Of a stretch of 64,000 bases of DNA, positions 8,164-16,914 are shown piece by piece (within the stretch, counting starts at the first letter, position 1; every line of letters starts with the position of its first letter). A model generated the notes under the pieces. It ran no database searches and was not told the origin of the DNA. It was given only the letters and a program-made list of their open reading frames with translations. The stretch comes from Oscillospiraceae bacterium (lineage in GTDB: Bacteria; Bacillota; Clostridia; Oscillospirales; Oscillospiraceae): NCBI GenBank assembly GCA_017395935.1, contig JAFQNL010000034.1:1-64000 (forward strand), given 5' to 3'. A program made the position numbers and the translations under genes.

Positions 8164-8168
8164 GAACT

Positions 8169-9158
8169 ATGGCTGATAAAATCATCAATCTGGACGAGTT
8201 TAACCTGTCCCAGGAGGAACTGTTCGCTCCCGTTGACCGTGACAGCCTGGATTCTGAGAAGATCACCGCCCCCAGATACTCCTACTGGCACTCCGTCTTC
8301 CGCGTCTTCTTCCGCAAGAAGCTCAATATCGTTATTCTGCTCCTGCTGGCCGTCATCATTGCCTTTACTTATATCTATCCCGCAGTGATCGGTTATGATG
8401 CCGCGGTGGATCCCTATATCAACCTGATGGACTCCTCCGCCAAGCATCTGACCCCCGCTGCCGCCATGGACAAGTTCGGGCACAACATTCACTGGATTCT
8501 GGGCGCCGGTGCCTCCGGCCAGTCTACCTTTGACGCAATTTGGTATGGTTCCAGCATCTCTGTCTCCATGGCTCTGATCTGCGCTCTGATCAATATGACT
8601 GTGGGCGTTGTCATCGGCGCTATCTGGGGCTTCTCCCGTAAGGTCGATATCGTCATGACCGAGGTCTACAATATCGTGGGCAACGTTCCCTACATTCTGC
8701 TGATCTCTGTCATCGTTCTGATCATGTCCGCCAGCTTCTGGACCATGGTCTTCGCCCTGACGATTACCGGCTGGCTGGCAATCGCTTACTTTATCCGTAC
8801 TCAGGTTATCATTATCCGTGACCGGGAGTACAATCTGGCTTCCCGCTGCCTGGGCACTCCCATCATGCGCATTGCCAGCAAGAACATTATGCCCTTCATG
8901 ACCTCTGTCATCGTGACTCTGGCTGCTACCGAGATCCCCTCCTATATCTCTTACGAGGTGTTCCTGTCCTATATCGGCATGGGTCTGAGCGATATGTCTC
9001 TGGGCCGACTGATCGAGGCTTCCCAGAGCGCCATGCAGACTCCCGGCTGGGAGATCGAGTTCTGGGCACCCGTTGCTGTGGCATCCATTATTACGGTCGT
9101 TCTGTACGTTGTTGGTCAGAATCTCGGTGACGCGTCCGACCCGAGAACTCATATGTAA
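8169..9158 (+). CDS. oppC: Oligopeptide ABC transporter permease (OppC)
   Basis: 329-residue permease with an N-terminal cytoplasmic segment of about 50 residues and six predicted membrane helices, beginning with LNIVILLLLAVIIAFTYIYP. The cytoplasmic coupling loop is around REYNLASRCLGTPIMRIASK, typical of the OppC/DppC family; length is close to normal. ATG at 8169 is preceded by GAGGTGAGA and is preferred over the GTG at 8160, which would overlap the oppB stop and lies inside that purine stretch. It follows oppB by five bases and precedes the ATPase gene by 14, so the importer subunits are translationally coupled. Confidence 0.9.
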   Translation: MADKIINLDEFNLSQEELFAPVDRDSLDSEKITAPRYSYWHSVFRVFFRKKLNIVILLLLAVIIAFTYIYPAVIGYDAAVDPYINLMDSSAKHLTPAAAMDKFGHNIHWILGAGASGQSTFDAIWYGSSISVSMALICALINMTVGVVIGAIWGFSRKVDIVMTEVYNIVGNVPYILLISVIVLIMSASFWTMVFALTITGWLAIAYFIRTQVIIIRDREYNLASRCLGTPIMRIASKNIMPFMTSVIVTLAATEIPSYISYEVFLSYIGMGLSDMSLGRLIEASQSAMQTPGWEIEFWAPVAVASIITVVLYVVGQNLGDASDPRTHM

Positions 9159-9172
9159 AAGAGGAACTTGAT

Positions 9173-10921
9173 ATGGAAGAGAAAAAAGTCTTATTGTCTG
9201 TCAAAGACCTGAATGTCAAGTTCCGTGTTCGTGGTCGGATCTTGACGGCTATCCGGGGCGTCTCGCTTGACTTCTATGAGAACGAGTCGGTAGCCATCGT
9301 CGGTGAGTCCGGTTCCGGTAAGAGCGTCTTTACCAAGACCTTTGCCGGTATGCTGGAGACCAACGGCTTTATTGACGAAGGCTCTATCATCTTCAACGAT
9401 GAGGAGCTCTCGGATACTAAGGTGACCCTGCGTGAAGCGGATAAGAAGCTTTTGGCTATGGCCACCGCCAAGCTCAACGAATATTCCAAGCTGGAATTCG
9501 GCAGCGAGACCTACAAAGCCATGCTCCAGCTGGAGAGCGAAAAGAAGGCCAAGTTCTTCCTCAGCGAGGAAGAGGAGAAGGCCCTGAACGGCGAGATCAG
9601 CGAGCTGACCTATAAGCGGACTGAGCTGTTTAATCTGAAGCAGACGGTGGACGGCTCCAAGGAGCGTGAGCGCCTGAGAGAGATGGACGCCGAGCTGAAG
9701 AAGATGGACGCCGAGATCAAGGCTCTGGAGAAGAAGAAGGCCGACACCATCGCTGAGCATAAGAAGAAGGCTGAGCAGGATTCCCAGTATAAGGAATACT
9801 TCAACTCCAGAATGACTCAGCTCAAGAGCGACTACAATCGCCGGATTCAGGCTGAGATTTCTCCGGAGACCCGGAAGAGAAACGAGATCCTTGCCAAGGA
9901 GATCTATCTCTCGATCGGACGCTATGACACCCGTACCCGTAAGAAGCTGCTCAAGCAGCTGCTGGAGTGTATGAAGAAGGCTATGCAGATGGGCGTGGAT
10001 CTGGACAGCGACGAAATCCGGAACACCATCTTCGACGAGGTCGCCTTCCGTGTTCGCTATCTGGACGAAGAGGGCGATACTCTCCACGGCCACTGCATCC
10101 TGAACCTGGCCAAGGTCAACTATTCTAAGGACTGGACCAAGATCCGCGGCGGCAAGATTGCCACCGTCTTCCAGGACCCCATGACCTCCCTGAACCCCAT
10201 CATTACCATCGGCAAGCAGATTACCTCCGTCATTCTCAAGCATCAGGACTGCTCTGAGCTGGAAGCCCGGCTCCGTGCCCTTGAGCTGATGAAGAAGGTG
10301 GGCATTCCCAACGCTGAGGCCCGGTTTGATGACTATCCCTTCCAGTATTCCGGCGGCATGAGACAGCGTATTGTTATCGCTATCGCTCTGTCCTGCCAGC
10401 CCAAGATTCTGATCTGCGACGAGCCCACTACCGCTCTTGACGTCACCATTCAGGCCCAGATCCTCAAGCTGATCAAGGATCTGCAGAAGGAGTTCAAGTA
10501 CACCATCGTCTTTATCACCCATGACCTTGGTGTGGTCGCCAATATTGCCGACCGCGTGGCTGTTATGTACGCCGGCCAGATCATTGAGCTGGGCACGGTA
10601 GAAGAGGTCTTCTATGATCCCCGCCATCCCTACACCTGGGCTCTGCTGTCCTCCCTGCCCCAGCTGGCGCAGAGAAACACCAAGCTCTACTCCATCACCG
10701 GCACTCCTCCCTCCCTGTATAACAAGATCGTGGGCGACGCCTTTGCTCCCCGTAATCCCTACTGCCTGAAGGTGGACACCCTGAAGGAACCCCCCATGTT
10801 CCAGATCTCCGAGACCCACTTTGCCAAGACCTGGCTGTGTGATCCCAGAGCTCCCAAGGTGGAGAAGCCCGAGGCCATTCAGGGTATCCACGAAAAGCTG
10901 CTGAAAGCATTCAATATTTAG
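9173..10921 (+). CDS. oppD: Oligopeptide ABC transporter ATP-binding protein with a large coiled-coil insertion (OppD)
   Basis: 582-residue ATPase. Walker A GESGSGKS is near residues 44-51, the Q-loop [12 protein letters not shown] near 330, signature YSGGMRQR near 391, Walker [13 protein letters not shown] near 412-423, the switch histidine in FITHD near 445, and the C-terminal peptide-transporter extension [15 protein letters not shown] follows. In ordinary OppD (about 330-360 residues) Walker A and Q-loop are some 50 residues apart; here about 230 extra residues, roughly 81-318, rich in Lys and Glu with heptad character ([20 protein letters not shown]), are inserted in the helical/antiparallel-beta region. 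All catalytic motifs remain, so it should hydrolyse ATP as one half of the OppD-OppF pair. Confidence 0.9.
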   Translation: MEEKKVLLSVKDLNVKFRVRGRILTAIRGVSLDFYENESVAIVGESGSGKSVFTKTFAGMLETNGFIDEGSIIFNDEELSDTKVTLREADKKLLAMATAKLNEYSKLEFGSETYKAMLQLESEKKAKFFLSEEEEKALNGEISELTYKRTELFNLKQTVDGSKERERLREMDAELKKMDAEIKALEKKKADTIAEHKKKAEQDSQYKEYFNSRMTQLKSDYNRRIQAEISPETRKRNEILAKEIYLSIGRYDTRTRKKLLKQLLECMKKAMQMGVDLDSDEIRNTIFDEVAFRVRYLDEEGDTLHGHCILNLAKVNYSKDWTKIRGGKIATVFQDPMTSLNPIITIGKQITSVILKHQDCSELEARLRALELMKKVGIPNAEARFDDYPFQYSGGMRQRIVIAIALSCQPKILICDEPTTALDVTIQAQILKLIKDLQKEFKYTIVFITHDLGVVANIADRVAVMYAGQIIELGTVEEVFYDPRHPYTWALLSSLPQLAQRNTKLYSITGTPPSLYNKIVGDAFAPRNPYCLKVDTLKEPPMFQISETHFAKTWLCDPRAPKVEKPEAIQGIHEKLLKAFNI

Positions 10922-10932
10922 GAGGTCAGGTC

Positions 10933-12258
10933 GTGACAATGGATAAGAACAAGATGGGCGCAGCCCAATCTTCGCAGTTGCCGGAACATGGTCCTCTGGA
11001 TGCAAATGGCAGAGAGATCCTTCTGTCCCTGAAGAACGTGGACATCACCTTCGGCAAGGGTGAAGACGCTGTCAAGGCGGTTAAGAATGCCAGCTTTGAC
11101 ATCTATAAGGGAGAGACCTTCTCTCTGGTCGGTGAGTCCGGCTCCGGCAAGACTACCATCGGCCGCGCCGTTATCCGGGTCAACCCCTGTGCGGCAGGCG
11201 AGATCCAGTATAAGGGCGTCCGTATCTCCGGCAAGACCTCCAAGGCTCTTGACCGTGAGGTTATCCGCAATATCCAGATGGTCTTCCAGGACCCTGCCGC
11301 CTCTCTGAACGAGCGCGCTACCGTTGACTATATTGTCTCCGAGGGTCTGTACAACTTCCACCTGTATGAAAATGAGCAGGACCGTGTCCAGAAGGTGGAA
11401 AAGATCATCGAGCAGGTGGGTCTGCTTCCTGAGCATCTGACCCGCTACCCCCATGAGTTCTCCGGCGGTCAGCGCCAGAGAATCGGCCTGGCCCGTGCCA
11501 TGGTCATGGACCCTGAGCTGGTCATCGCTGACGAGCCCATCTCCGCTCTGGACGTCTCCATCCGTGCCCAGGTGCTCAATCTGATGAAGAAGTTCCAGGA
11601 GGAGAAAGGCATTACCTACCTCTTTATCGCCCATGACCTGTCCATTGTTCGGTTCATCTCCGACCGGATCGGCGTTATCTATAAGGGCGATATCGTTGAG
11701 GTCGCCGATGCCGAAGAGCTCTTCGACTTCCCCCTGCATCCCTATACCCGCTCTCTGATCTCGGCCATTCCCATTCCTGACCCCGCGTTGGAGAAGAACA
11801 AGGTGCTCTTCACCTATGACCCCTCCGTCCATGACTACAGCGTGGATAAGCCTGAGCTGGTGGATATCGGTCATAACCACTTTGTCTTCGGTAATCAGCA
11901 GGAAATCGAGGAGTACAAGGCCATCCGTGATAAGGGCGAGCCTCTGAAGTCTATCACCATTCTGGACCCCGACGATCCTCTTGCCGAGGAAAAGATGGCC
12001 CAGCAGCAGAAGGAATATGAGAAGGCCCACGAGGAGCAGTTCACCATGAATACGCCCCTCCATGATACCGGTAGCATCTGGTATACCATTATCTCCTTCA
12101 TTCTGCCCATTCTGGGTATTATCGCCGGTCTGGTCTTCAAACACTTTAAGCACTTTAACAACTTTAAGGCCTGTAAGAAGGGCGCCATTGCCGGTATCGT
12201 TGTGCTGCTGGTGATCATTCTCTTCTTTGCGGCGATGCTTGGCCTTGCGTTGGTATAA
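10933..12258 (+). CDS. oppF: Oligopeptide ABC transporter ATP-binding protein with C-terminal membrane helices (OppF)
   Basis: 441-residue ATPase: Walker [10 protein letters not shown] near residue 67, Q-loop [11 protein letters not shown], signature [15 protein letters not shown] near 177, Walker [13 protein letters not shown], switch histidine FIAHD. After the usual OppF end a charged helix ([17 protein letters not shown]) leads to two hydrophobic segments at about residues 384-405 and 419-440, separated by a basic stretch ([14 protein letters not shown]); such a tail is not part of the family. GTG at 10933 is seven bases from GGAGG at 10921-10925; ATG at 10939 is the alternative. The tail may tether the ATPase to the membrane. 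Confidence 0.88.
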   Translation: MTMDKNKMGAAQSSQLPEHGPLDANGREILLSLKNVDITFGKGEDAVKAVKNASFDIYKGETFSLVGESGSGKTTIGRAVIRVNPCAAGEIQYKGVRISGKTSKALDREVIRNIQMVFQDPAASLNERATVDYIVSEGLYNFHLYENEQDRVQKVEKIIEQVGLLPEHLTRYPHEFSGGQRQRIGLARAMVMDPELVIADEPISALDVSIRAQVLNLMKKFQEEKGITYLFIAHDLSIVRFISDRIGVIYKGDIVEVADAEELFDFPLHPYTRSLISAIPIPDPALEKNKVLFTYDPSVHDYSVDKPELVDIGHNHFVFGNQQEIEEYKAIRDKGEPLKSITILDPDDPLAEEKMAQQQKEYEKAHEEQFTMNTPLHDTGSIWYTIISFILPILGIIAGLVFKHFKHFNNFKACKKGAIAGIVVLLVIILFFAAMLGLALV

Positions 12259-12286
12259 GCGCTGCTGAATCGGAGCTTCCAACACT

Positions 12287-13537
12287 ATGAAACATCCACC
12301 CAGAAGGCCCTATATCCCCCCGGTTACTAAAATTGAGCTGTCCGAGCACAAGACCGGACTGCGTATGGTATTGATTGTCCTCTGCCTGATTGTTGGCGGC
12401 GTCGCGCTTGGCCATGCCCTTACCGGTGTGCTCAACGGCGAGTCCGGCTGGCAGACCGTGGAGATCTCCGCCACCGAGCGTAACCACAGCGAAGAGATCA
12501 CCTTCCAGTACAATTTCGGAGCCACTGGCGCTGCCTCTTCTGAGGAGCGCCGGCAGCTCTCCAGCCTCTATACAGAGGTCATGGAGCACGCCTACCGGAT
12601 CTTCACTGTTGATGAGGCGGTGGATACGGCGGATAATCTCTACGCCGTGAATGCCGCTGTCAATCAGCCGGTCAAGGTAGATCCTGTCCTATACCGTGCA
12701 CTGGAAAAGATCGTCCGCCACAACAGCCGCTACCTCTACTTGGCCCCCATCAACGACGAGTATGACCGGGTCTTCCTCAGCCAGACTGAAGAGGAGGCCG
12801 CCGGATATGACCCGACCAGAGGGGGAGAGGCGGGAGAATATGTGGCGCAGCTGGCCGGCTTTGTTTCCGACCCTGCCCATGTAGATCTCCTGCTGATGGA
12901 GGACAGTCAGGTGCAGCTCAACGTGTCTGAGGAATATCTGGCCTTCGCTCAGGAGTATGAGATCACCACCTTTTTGGATCTGGGCTGGATGCGTAACGCC
13001 TTCATTGTGGACTACGTGGCCGATTCTGCCGCTGAAAAGGGCTTTACCAGAGGCTATGTAGCCAGCTACGACGGCTTTACCCGGAATCTGGACAGCAGCG
13101 GAGACTACTCCATCAACCTCTTCATCCGGGAGGGGAAGGACCTTTATCTCCCTGCCCAGATGGATTACGACCGACCCATCAGCATGGTCATCTTCCGGGA
13201 TTACCCCGTCTCCGAGCGTGACCGCTGGCATTTCTTCGCCTACTCGGACGGCAGCTTTACCACCGCCTATCTGGATCCGGCCGATGGTATGAGCAAGAGC
13301 AGTATCCACGGTCTGACGGTCTACTCCTATGAGGAGAGCTGCGCTGATGTGATGCTCCGTGCTGCCCCCTGCTTTATTGCGGACCAACTGCCGGAAGAGG
13401 CTCTGGCCCGGTTGAAAGAGTCGGGTGTCTTTTCTGTCTGGAACGAGGGCATGACAGTCTGCTGGAATGACAGCGAACGGAATCTCATGCTTAACGAAGA
13501 CAATGGAGCGCTCTTTACCGCACGGCTGAGCGAATAA
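12287..13537 (+). CDS. Membrane-anchored protein resembling ApbE (FAD:protein FMN transferase), degenerate active site
   Basis: 416 residues with one membrane helix at about 27-48 and the remainder outside. The order of segments resembles ApbE: a mid-protein stretch LYAVNAAVNQPVKVDPVLYR (ApbE: LN...G.PV.VSPELY), later INLFIREGKDLY, then AYLDPADG where ApbE has H-I-I-D-P-R-T-G, and LTVYSYEESCADVMLRAA where ApbE has VTV..... ADALATAL. The substitutions at the flavin- and metal-binding positions make activity doubtful. The gene follows oppF by 28 bases and ends at a strong terminator, so it is the last gene of the opp transcript. Family membership is inferred from segment order, not from a search. 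Confidence 0.45.
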   Translation: MKHPPRRPYIPPVTKIELSEHKTGLRMVLIVLCLIVGGVALGHALTGVLNGESGWQTVEISATERNHSEEITFQYNFGATGAASSEERRQLSSLYTEVMEHAYRIFTVDEAVDTADNLYAVNAAVNQPVKVDPVLYRALEKIVRHNSRYLYLAPINDEYDRVFLSQTEEEAAGYDPTRGGEAGEYVAQLAGFVSDPAHVDLLLMEDSQVQLNVSEEYLAFAQEYEITTFLDLGWMRNAFIVDYVADSAAEKGFTRGYVASYDGFTRNLDSSGDYSINLFIREGKDLYLPAQMDYDRPISMVIFRDYPVSERDRWHFFAYSDGSFTTAYLDPADGMSKSSIHGLTVYSYEESCADVMLRAAPCFIADQLPEEALARLKESGVFSVWNEGMTVCWNDSERNLMLNEDNGALFTARLSE

Positions 13538-13546
13538 CTAAAACCT

Positions 13547-13580
13547 GAAATCCCGGGATCAGAGGATCCCGGGATTTTTT
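13547..13580 (+). terminator. Intrinsic terminator of the opp operon
   Basis: AATCCCGGGATC and GATCCCGGGATT form a stem with loop AGAG, followed by a run of T. Confidence 0.9.
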
Positions 13581-13660
13581 GTGAAACCAGACAAAAGGGT
13601 GGGAAAAAGATCTCAGGCATGATACAATAGCCGGAGAGAATAGAAAGAGAGGCATATATC

Positions 13661-14938
13661 ATGAAACTCAACTACAAGCGGACCTTCTTTATCGGCCTGG
13701 CATTCTTCTCTATCAGTGCCTTCTGGAATATGTATGACAATATTATTCCATTGATTCTCCAGAATACCTTCAATATGAATGAGGGTGTCACCGGCGTTAT
13801 TATGGCCATTGACAACGTGCTGGCAGTCTTCCTGCTGCCTGTGATCGGCGCCTTTTCTGACAAGGTGGATACCCCGCTGGGCAAGCGCACCCCCTTCATC
13901 ATCGGCGGTACTGCCGCCGCGGTCCTGTTTATGATGCTCATGCCCAAGGCGGACGCGAGTGGCAACCTGCTTCTCTTTGTGGCCGCGCTGGGAATGACGC
14001 TGCTCTCTATGGCCCTTTACCGTTCCCCGGCAGTGGCGCTGATGCCTGACCTGACCCCCAAGCCGCTGCGATCCTCGGCCAATGCCGTGATCAACCTCAT
14101 GGGTGCTTTGGGCGGCGTATACACGCTGATCCTGATCCGCGTTCTGGTCAAGAAGGGGGATAAGCCGGACTATCTGCCGGTATTCCTGGGTGTGGCGGCT
14201 ATTATGGTGCTGGCGGTGGCTCTGCTGGTGCTTACTACCCGGGAGAAGAAAATCGCCCGTCAGGTGGCAGAGGAATATCCCGACGAGGAGGAAGAGCAGT
14301 CTCTGCAGGCCGATAACGGCCAGCTTCGTCCTGAGGTCAAGCGGAGCCTGACCTTTATCCTTCTGTCTATCTTTCTCTGGTTTACCGCCTATAACGCCGT
14401 TACCACAGCCTTCTCCCGCTATGCTATTAATGTCTGGGGTATGGAAGGCGGCGGCTTTGCTGACTGTCTGATGGTGGCCACTGTGGCCGCAATTATCAGC
14501 TATATCCCCAACGGTGCGCTGGCCTCACGAATTGGCAGAAAAAAGGCCATTATTATGGGCCTCATTATGATGCTGATCAGCTATAGCGCTGTGTTCTTCT
14601 ATCCCACCTATCATGTGACGGCCAACTTCTTCTTCGCCCTGATCGGCGTTGGCTGGGCATCCGTGGGTGTCAACTCTCTGCCTATGGTGGTAGAGATGAG
14701 TCGGGGCAGTGAAATCGGCAAGTATACCGGCCTCTACTATACCTTCTCCATGGCGGCGCAGACCTTTACTCCGATCGCTTCCGGTCTGCTGCTGGAGTAT
14801 GTCTCCTATGATACCCTCTTCCCCTATGCCATCTTCTTTGTAATCTGCGCCATTATCACCATGACTCAGGTTAAGCACGGAGACTCCAAGCCCCAGAAGA
14901 AGGCCAAGGCATTGGAAAACTTTGACTTTGACGACTAA
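13661..14938 (+). CDS. MFS transporter, SLC45/GPH-like
   Basis: 425 residues with about twelve hydrophobic segments. The loop after the second helix contains GAFSDKVDTPLGKRTPFI, the conserved D-x-x-x-T-P-x-G-K-R-T-P signature of the sugar-cation symporter (GPH)/SLC45 branch, and the equivalent loop of the second half reads ASRIGRKKA. A charged cytoplasmic loop around residues 200-225 separates the two halves. Substrate is not predictable from sequence. ATG at 13661 follows GAGAGGCA. The glycerophosphodiesterase gene begins 35 bases downstream and shares the terminator, so the two are probably co-transcribed. Confidence 0.8.
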   Translation: MKLNYKRTFFIGLAFFSISAFWNMYDNIIPLILQNTFNMNEGVTGVIMAIDNVLAVFLLPVIGAFSDKVDTPLGKRTPFIIGGTAAAVLFMMLMPKADASGNLLLFVAALGMTLLSMALYRSPAVALMPDLTPKPLRSSANAVINLMGALGGVYTLILIRVLVKKGDKPDYLPVFLGVAAIMVLAVALLVLTTREKKIARQVAEEYPDEEEEQSLQADNGQLRPEVKRSLTFILLSIFLWFTAYNAVTTAFSRYAINVWGMEGGGFADCLMVATVAAIISYIPNGALASRIGRKKAIIMGLIMMLISYSAVFFYPTYHVTANFFFALIGVGWASVGVNSLPMVVEMSRGSEIGKYTGLYYTFSMAAQTFTPIASGLLLEYVSYDTLFPYAIFFVICAIITMTQVKHGDSKPQKKAKALENFDFDD

Positions 14939-14973
14939 CCGGCCTGCTGCCGGAGGAAAAACGAGGAAAAACT

Positions 14974-15783
14974 ATGATCCTACCTGTTCTGATCATCCTG
15001 CTCTATCTGCTGGCCATTGCTCCACGCATGGCCGGCCGGCCGGATTTTGAGCCGCTCTTTTCCAAGGGCATCTACTACGCTCATCGTGGCCTGCATGATA
15101 ACCGAAGTCAGGCTCCGGAGAACTCTATGGCTGCCTTCCAAAAGGCGGTGGAGGCTGGCTACGGGATCGAGCTGGATGTCCAGCTGACCCGGGACCGGAT
15201 TGCTGTGGTATTTCACGATGAGACCCTCAGCCGGGTCTGCGGTGTGGAAGGCAAGGTGAGGGACTATACCTACGAGCAGCTTCGGAGTTTTTATCTCTGC
15301 GGCACGCAGGAGCGGATTCCTCTCTTTGCGGACGTGCTGGCGCTGGTAGACGGACAGGTTCCTCTTATTATTGAGCTGAAAGCCTATGAAAATCCGGAGA
15401 CCGTCTGCCGACTGGCTGACCAGCTTATCAGCGCCTATCAGGGCCCTTACTGCATTGAGTCGTTCCATCCCTTTGCAGTCCGCTGGTATCGTAAGCATCG
15501 ACCTCAGGTCATTCGGGGACAGCTGGCCTCCAACTTCAATCGTCCCGAGCGGAGAGAGCCGGTCCATGAGGCTATGGTTCATCATCTTCTGACCAACTTT
15601 CTCTCCCGACCGGACTTTATCGCCTATGATCACCAGTACGAGGGAAACTTGTCCCGCCGGCTTTGTTGCCGACTCTTCCGGGCACTGGCAGTGACCTGGA
15701 CCATCAAGAGCCCGCAGCAGCTGGAGAAGGTCAAAGACAAGTTCCGGCTCTTTATCTTCGAGGGCTTCCGACCTGAAGCGTAA
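14974..15783 (+). CDS. Glycerophosphodiester phosphodiesterase, membrane-anchored
   Basis: 269 residues. An N-terminal hydrophobic helix (MILPVLIILLYLLAIAP) anchors the enzyme; the GDPD TIM-barrel follows with AHRGLHDN (catalytic His and Arg), PENSMAAF, the metal ligands IELDVQLTRD and FHDETLSRV, and LIIELK. Enzymes of this family hydrolyse glycerophosphodiesters to sn-glycerol 3-phosphate and an alcohol. The length is normal for the single-domain class. The start has AACGAGGAAAAACT upstream. Released glycerol phosphate may feed the same pool as the glycerol kinase gene further right, but that gene is about 14 kb away. Confidence 0.88.
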   Translation: MILPVLIILLYLLAIAPRMAGRPDFEPLFSKGIYYAHRGLHDNRSQAPENSMAAFQKAVEAGYGIELDVQLTRDRIAVVFHDETLSRVCGVEGKVRDYTYEQLRSFYLCGTQERIPLFADVLALVDGQVPLIIELKAYENPETVCRLADQLISAYQGPYCIESFHPFAVRWYRKHRPQVIRGQLASNFNRPERREPVHEAMVHHLLTNFLSRPDFIAYDHQYEGNLSRRLCCRLFRALAVTWTIKSPQQLEKVKDKFRLFIFEGFRPEA

Positions 15784-15790
15784 TAAAAAG

Positions 15791-15832
15791 ACACCGCGGG
15801 ATCCGGCCTGAGAGAGGCGGTTCCCGCGGTGT
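15791..15832. terminator. Bidirectional intrinsic terminator
   Basis: ACACCGCGGGA at 15791-15801 pairs with TCCCGCGGTGT at 15822-15832; T-runs follow on both strands. It serves the phosphodiesterase gene (+) and the HAD phosphatase gene (-). Confidence 0.88.
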
Positions 15833-15861
15833 TCTTTTGTTATGACCTGTGACCGGAAGGC

Positions 15862-16683
15862 TCAGCAGAGCTCCAGCTCCTCCAGCGTCCGGGCGACTCC
15901 ATCCTCGGCGCAGTGGGGACAGATCCGGTCAGCGATGGCCTTGACCTCCTCCTGTGCGTTTTCCATGGCGCAGCCCAGACCGGCGGCTTCGATCATAGCC
16001 GAGTCGTTGGTGCTGTCACCAAAAGCGATGGCATCCTCAGCTGTCTGACCAAAGTAGGCGCAGATGGCCTGGAGCGCCTTGCCCTTATCCACGCCGTGGC
16101 GGTTGAGCTCACCGGAGATGATATAGGGGTTAGGGAAGAGGTTATCGAAGACGGTAACGGAAAAGTCAGACTCCACCATTGGGCGGATGCGCTCCCAGTG
16201 CTCTCTGGAGGGGGCGACAAAGCAGATCTTGTATCCCACAGCGCCGGGATGCGAATCCCAGTCCGAGAGCTGGATAATATCCAGGAAGCCCTGAATATAG
16301 GGCAGTACATCCGAAGGCTGCTTTGCCTTGACAGCTTCGTTCTGGGCCGTATCGGTATAGTTGTCGTCTCCGCCCTGCAGGGCAAAGCAGACATCGTTCT
16401 CCCTCAGCAGAGCCAGCGTCCGGTCCAGCAGTTCTTTGGGCAGCGGCTCGTCCACCAGCATCCGATCTCCCACCTGTGCGCTGGCTCCGGCGTTGGTGAT
16501 ATAGCCGTCAAAGCCGATAGCACTCACTGCCTGAGGGACGCCGCTGAGATTTCTGCCGGTAGAGAGAAAGGCCTTATGGCCCTTGGCCCGGGCAGCGCGA
16601 ATGGTAGCTACCGTCCGGGGGGAAGGCTGAGTGCCGGGCATACACAGGGTACCGTCAATATCAAAGAAGAGAAGCTTTCTCAT
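15862..16683 (-). CDS. HAD superfamily phosphatase, Cof type
   Basis: 273 residues. HAD motif I FFDIDGTL (nucleophile Asp and acid/base Asp) is at the N-terminus, motif II is in FLSTGRN, and motifs III/IV are the lysine in RHGVDKGKAL and GDSTNDSAMIEAAG. A C2-type cap lies between motifs II and III, as in Cof/YbjI phosphatases that dephosphorylate sugar phosphates and cofactors such as FMN or PLP. ATG at 16683 is chosen because AAAGGAG lies six bases upstream and motif I then begins at residue 6; longer versions add unrelated residues. Substrate unknown. It lies downstream of the nucleoside operon on the same strand but after that operon's hairpin. Confidence 0.88.
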   Translation of the reverse strand: MRKLLFFDIDGTLCMPGTQPSPRTVATIRAARAKGHKAFLSTGRNLSGVPQAVSAIGFDGYITNAGASAQVGDRMLVDEPLPKELLDRTLALLRENDVCFALQGGDDNYTDTAQNEAVKAKQPSDVLPYIQGFLDIIQLSDWDSHPGAVGYKICFVAPSREHWERIRPMVESDFSVTVFDNLFPNPYIISGELNRHGVDKGKALQAICAYFGQTAEDAIAFGDSTNDSAMIEAAGLGCAMENAQEEVKAIADRICPHCAEDGVARTLEELELC

Positions 16684-16760
16684 ACTGGGCTCCTTTACTA
16701 GGATTAGAGCAATTGGAACAAAAGTTATTTTATCAGAGACGGCTGAAAATGACAAGGGAA

Positions 16761-16790
16761 ACCGTCCCGGCCCCGAAAGGCCGGAACGGT
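16761..16790 (-). terminator. Hairpin downstream of the nucleoside operon
   Basis: ACCGTCCCGGCC (16761-16772) and GGCCGGAACGGT (16779-16790) pair with one mismatch; on the minus strand a moderately T-rich stretch follows. Probable terminator after the last gene of the operon. Confidence 0.6.
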
Positions 16791-16914
16791 CAATTGATCC
16801 GCATTGTCCCAAAAACGCCCAGATGAGCTGGAGCGGGGAAAGGATGAGAGAGGCTCCCTTCCCTATGGGTCCAAAGAGGGCGGAATCTGATGGGTTGTAA
16901 GGGCTCAGAGAGGC

